NCBI GenBank assembly: GCA_913043285.1 | Contig: CAJWML010000034.1 | Span: 1 to 6,851 of the forward strand | Source of the DNA: CAKZNE01 sp002695025 | GTDB lineage: Bacteria > Bacteroidota > Bacteroidia > Flavobacteriales > Schleiferiaceae | Direction of reading: 5' to 3' | Length of the DNA stretch: 6,851 nt | In this document: in pieces, positions 5,314 through 6,851 of the stretch | How positions within the stretch are numbered: the first letter of the stretch is position 1 | Layout: every line of letters begins with the position of its first letter | The notes under the pieces: model-generated | Told to the model about the DNA's origin: nothing | Seen by the model: the letters and a program-made list of their open reading frames with translations, nothing else | Databases searched by the model: none | Position numbers and translations under genes: made by a program

Positions 5314-5871
5314 TCACAGGTCTTCAAGGTTAGTTCTTCTTTTTTCCTTGAGTTGCTTGTAAAAGGTAGGGGTGAGGCCGGTAATTTTTTTGAACTGCCT
5401 GGATAAATGGCCTACACTGCTGTAATGTAACTGAAAGGATATTTCGGTGAGATTTAACTCATCATAGAGAAGTAATTCCTTAACCCTTTCAATTTTATGG
5501 AGAATGAGGTATTGTTGGATGGTTGTTCCTTTTACTTCTGAAAAGGTATTGGCAAGATAGGTATAATCATAAGCCAGTTTTTCGCTGAGATAATCTGAAA
5601 AATTGAGTTGCAGTAACTCTTCGGATTGCACTACCTGCGTAATGACGTTTTTAATACGTTCTACCAGTATACTTCTTTTATTATCCATAATTTCCAGGCC
5701 GGACCGCAAAAGGTTTATCCGCAGTTGTTCAAGGGTTTCTGTATCAAGGTCTTCCGGCAATTCAATAACCCCTAATTCTACCAGAGCATATCTTATACCA
5801 AGCTTTTTAAGCTCTTCCCTCACCAGAAGCTTACAACGCAGGCTTACCATGTATTTTATGTAAAGTTTCAT
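5314..5871 (-). CDS. AraC-family transcriptional regulator, 185 residues
   Basis: The C-terminal DNA-binding domain (about residues 88-178) has two helix-turn-helix units. The first is DYLSEKLAYDYTYLANTFSE; the second is LTEISFQLHYSSVGHLSRQF followed by KKITGLTPTFYKQL, the classic AraC signature. The N-terminal part (about 10-75, VSLRCKLLVREELKKLGIRY, then ALVELGVIEL) is a short alpha/beta domain, not a cupin, as in a common flavobacterial subgroup. I chose the ATG at 5869-5871 (MKLYIKYMVSLRCK) because the frame upstream to 5985 does not look like protein; Met8 is another candidate. Tandem stops TGA TAG end it. A 20-bp inverted repeat lies eight bases upstream of the start, which would fit autoregulation. 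Its ligand and targets are unknown; the adjacent CsbD-like gene is a likely candidate. Confidence 0.93.
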   Translation of the reverse strand: MKLYIKYMVSLRCKLLVREELKKLGIRYALVELGVIELPEDLDTETLEQLRINLLRSGLEIMDNKRSILVERIKNVITQVVQSEELLQLNFSDYLSEKLAYDYTYLANTFSEVKGTTIQQYLILHKIERVKELLLYDELNLTEISFQLHYSSVGHLSRQFKKITGLTPTFYKQLKEKRRTNLEDL

Positions 5872-5879
5872 GTGTATGT

Positions 5880-5899
5880 TATTACTTCCTGAAGTAATA
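5880..5899. promoter_or_regulatory. 20-bp inverted repeat immediately upstream of the AraC-type gene
   Basis: Arms TATTACTTC (5880-5888) and GAAGTAATA (5891-5899) are exact complements around CT. It lies eight bases before the start codon, in the leader or promoter, so it could be an operator or an RNA hairpin that masks the ribosome site. No terminator T run follows, and the arms are AT-rich. Confidence 0.5.
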
Positions 5900-6116
5900 G
5901 CTGTAAAAAATCTTAGACGTATAAGATTACAGGACGGCTGGCCTGTAGCGGACAGGAATAATAAGTAAACCAATGGGGCCGGCATAAGTTTTACAGGCGG
6001 CCGGGTTTAATGGCTTAGGTTTTACCAATAGGGCCGATGAACAGCAGGGAAGAAATAGGTGGGTTGAGATGGACAAGTGACAGCGGTAATGCCTGAGCAG
6101 GGTAAAATTTGAATAC
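5900..6116. other. Intergenic region between the hypothetical gene and the regulator
   Basis: No supported gene lies here; the open frames do not look like protein. It holds ACCAATGGGGCCG (5969-5981) and the near copy ACCAATAGGGCCG (6024-6036), differing at one of 13 bases and 55 bp apart. It also has CCTGT/ACAGG pairs at about 5929-5956 that can form alternative small hairpins. The regulator's promoter should lie here, but I cannot place one. Confidence 0.4.
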
Positions 6117-6554
6117 CTACAGAAGGGTGTTACCGGTAATATCCAGATCACCCAGATTAGGTCTGTTTACGGTATCTATTTCAGTAATGGGGCAGCCGGA
6201 TCTTTTGGCGCGCTCCAGGAATGCCGCTTCATCGGTTTTGCCAAGAGTCTTTTCCTGTAGCTCTTTTGGATACAGATGCTCCGGGTTATCTGCTATCCGG
6301 CTCAATTGTTTGGTTTCAAGGCTATTCTTTCTGCCCTGGAAAGTAATACTCACTGCATTTCGGTTAATGAAAGTAACCTTTCCCGCGGTTTCATAATCCA
6401 ATAAATAAATGGAATCTCCGGTATAGCTAAAAGCATAAATAAAACCCTGTGGCAAAATTAATGGCCTCCAGAGCAGTATGGAGTCCAGGAATTGTACTTC
6501 CGTATATTCACCTTCATCACAATAGAACAAGATCCCGAAGATCAGGAGGCCCAT
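6117..6554 (-). CDS. Hypothetical protein, 145 residues, probably the frameshifted body of a lipoprotein
   Basis: I do not recognise the family. Residues 14-60 (EGEYTEVQFLDSILLWRPLI, then LPQGFIYAFSYTGDSIYLLDY) and 61-80 (KVTFINRNAVSITFQGRKNS) look like beta-rich sequence. The remainder is helical and charged with one Cys (SGCPITEID). Residues 1-12 (MGLLIFGILFYC) are hydrophobic but look like the out-of-frame reading of another segment. In the next frame, just upstream, DNA encodes a strong lipoprotein signal (see 6517-6611). The ATG at 6609-6611 is in this same frame but meets TGA after nine codons, so one indel near each end of the signal segment would restore a single lipoprotein. It lies 39 bp downstream of the partial gene at 6651 when counted from that ATG, so an operon is likely. 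Confidence 0.6.
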   Translation of the reverse strand: MGLLIFGILFYCDEGEYTEVQFLDSILLWRPLILPQGFIYAFSYTGDSIYLLDYETAGKVTFINRNAVSITFQGRKNSLETKQLSRIADNPEHLYPKELQEKTLGKTDEAAFLERAKRSGCPITEIDTVNRPNLGDLDITGNTLL

Positions 6555-6611
6555 GTTTTTTACAACTTGCCAAGAGGAGTATCAGCCATAACAGAAAAAA
6601 CAATTCTTCAT
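6517..6611 (-). other. Out-of-frame lipoprotein signal peptide belonging to the 6117-6554 gene
   Basis: From 6603 down the minus strand reads LFFLLWLILLLASCKKHGPP, then DLRDLVLL and a stop (TGA, 6517-6519). This is a textbook Bacteroidetes lipoprotein signal: a 13-residue hydrophobic core, lipobox LASC (Cys codon at 6562-6564) and a KK start of the mature part. It has no ATG in its own frame. ATGAAGAA (6611-6604) just before it would give MKK plus this core if one base were added, while the body of the protein is read in the ATG frame. The region is therefore best explained as one gene with two compensating indels. Confidence 0.55.
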
Positions 6612-6650
6612 GCTGCTTTCAATTCAATTGGTTTTCACATGATATGATCA

Positions 6651-6851
6651 TTATTTCGGACGTTTTAACTCTTTATGTTGAGCCAGGTTGGCTTCATACA
6701 CCTCCTTACCGAAATGGTATTTCCGCACAATCTTTTTCCGAAAGGGGTAAAGCCTTATCAGTTGATCGTTTTTCACATAGCCCTGAATGGGCTCCGTTTG
6801 GGTATTGACCGCCTCACCGGTGAGGATGGTAAAGACCTCGTTTAGATCTTT
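6651..6851 (-). CDS. C-terminal 66 residues of an unrecognised gene, running off the window
   Basis: The frame is open from the last base of the window to the TAA at 6651-6653, with a second stop, TGA, directly after. It reads KDLNEVFTILTGEAVNTQTE, then PIQGYVKNDQLIRLYPFRKK and IVRKYHFGKEVYEANLAQHK, ending ELKRPK. There is no membrane segment in this part; the end is basic. Codon use looks coding (varied third bases, no rare-looking runs). I cannot name the family. It precedes the lipoprotein-like gene in the same direction with a short gap. Confidence 0.65.
   Translation of the reverse strand, partial: KDLNEVFTILTGEAVNTQTEPIQGYVKNDQLIRLYPFRKKIVRKYHFGKEVYEANLAQHKELKRPK

Noticed and set aside
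5872..5985. N-terminal extension of the AraC-type protein to an ATG at 5985
   Set aside because: The extra 38 residues are Pro/Ser/Cys-rich, cover the inverted repeat, and are absent from the usual MxxxxKxMVSLRCK start of this subgroup.
5927..6151. Minus-strand open frame of 74 residues between the lipoprotein-like gene and the regulator
   Set aside because: Cys/Pro/His-rich, overlaps the end of the upstream gene, no recognisable pattern; likely chance.
6449..6808. Plus-strand open frame of 119 residues
   Set aside because: It is antisense to the lipoprotein signal and to the partial gene at the window edge, both of which have better coding signs.

Overview
The window looks chromosomal and comes from a member of the Bacteroidetes, most likely a marine-type flavobacterium. 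The evidence is a PorT-type outer-membrane barrel, a short AraC regulator of the form common in Flavobacteriia, small stress-type proteins seen in that group, a tRNA without an encoded CCA end, few Shine-Dalgarno motifs, and TAnnTTTG-like promoter boxes. The genus call is inference. No phage, transposase, CRISPR array or recognisable defence or biosynthetic system was found.

Left end (1-800): the 3' part of a tRNA-Arg(UCU) gene and its terminator lie at 1-86. A second, decayed copy of the tRNA 3' end plus terminator follows at 203-296, about 165 bp downstream. After a gene-poor stretch comes one plus-strand gene for a 95-residue soluble protein (442-729). It converges on the leftward genes at a perfect hairpin (770-793).

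Middle (839-4208): everything here reads leftward. In transcription order it holds a band-7/stomatin membrane protein (4208-3297), an unlisted 38-residue lysine-rich protein (3248-3132), a 5'-truncated PIG-L deacetylase fragment (3092-2736), an AI-2E/UPF0118 membrane transporter that overlaps the fragment by ATGA (2739-1606), and a PorT-like barrel with its own promoter region (1477-839). That promoter region carries two identical 15-bp palindromes.

Right part (4470-6851): also leftward. In transcription order it holds the C-terminal end of an unrecognised gene (6851-6651), a hypothetical protein that seems to be a lipoprotein whose signal peptide is in another frame (6611-6117), an AraC-family regulator with a 20-bp inverted repeat just upstream of its start (5871-5314), a CsbD-like protein (5243-4959) with a terminator, and a pair of overlapping small frames (4837-4664 and 4676-4470) followed by another terminator.

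The gene set (AraC regulator, CsbD-like protein, stomatin, UPF0118 transporter, small charged proteins) suggests an envelope/general-stress neighbourhood; this is inference from family content. The most unusual feature is the density of broken or split genes: PIG-L, the small-frame pair at 4470-4837, and the lipoprotein. Either this is a decaying accessory segment or the assembly has indel errors, and read-level checks would separate the two.
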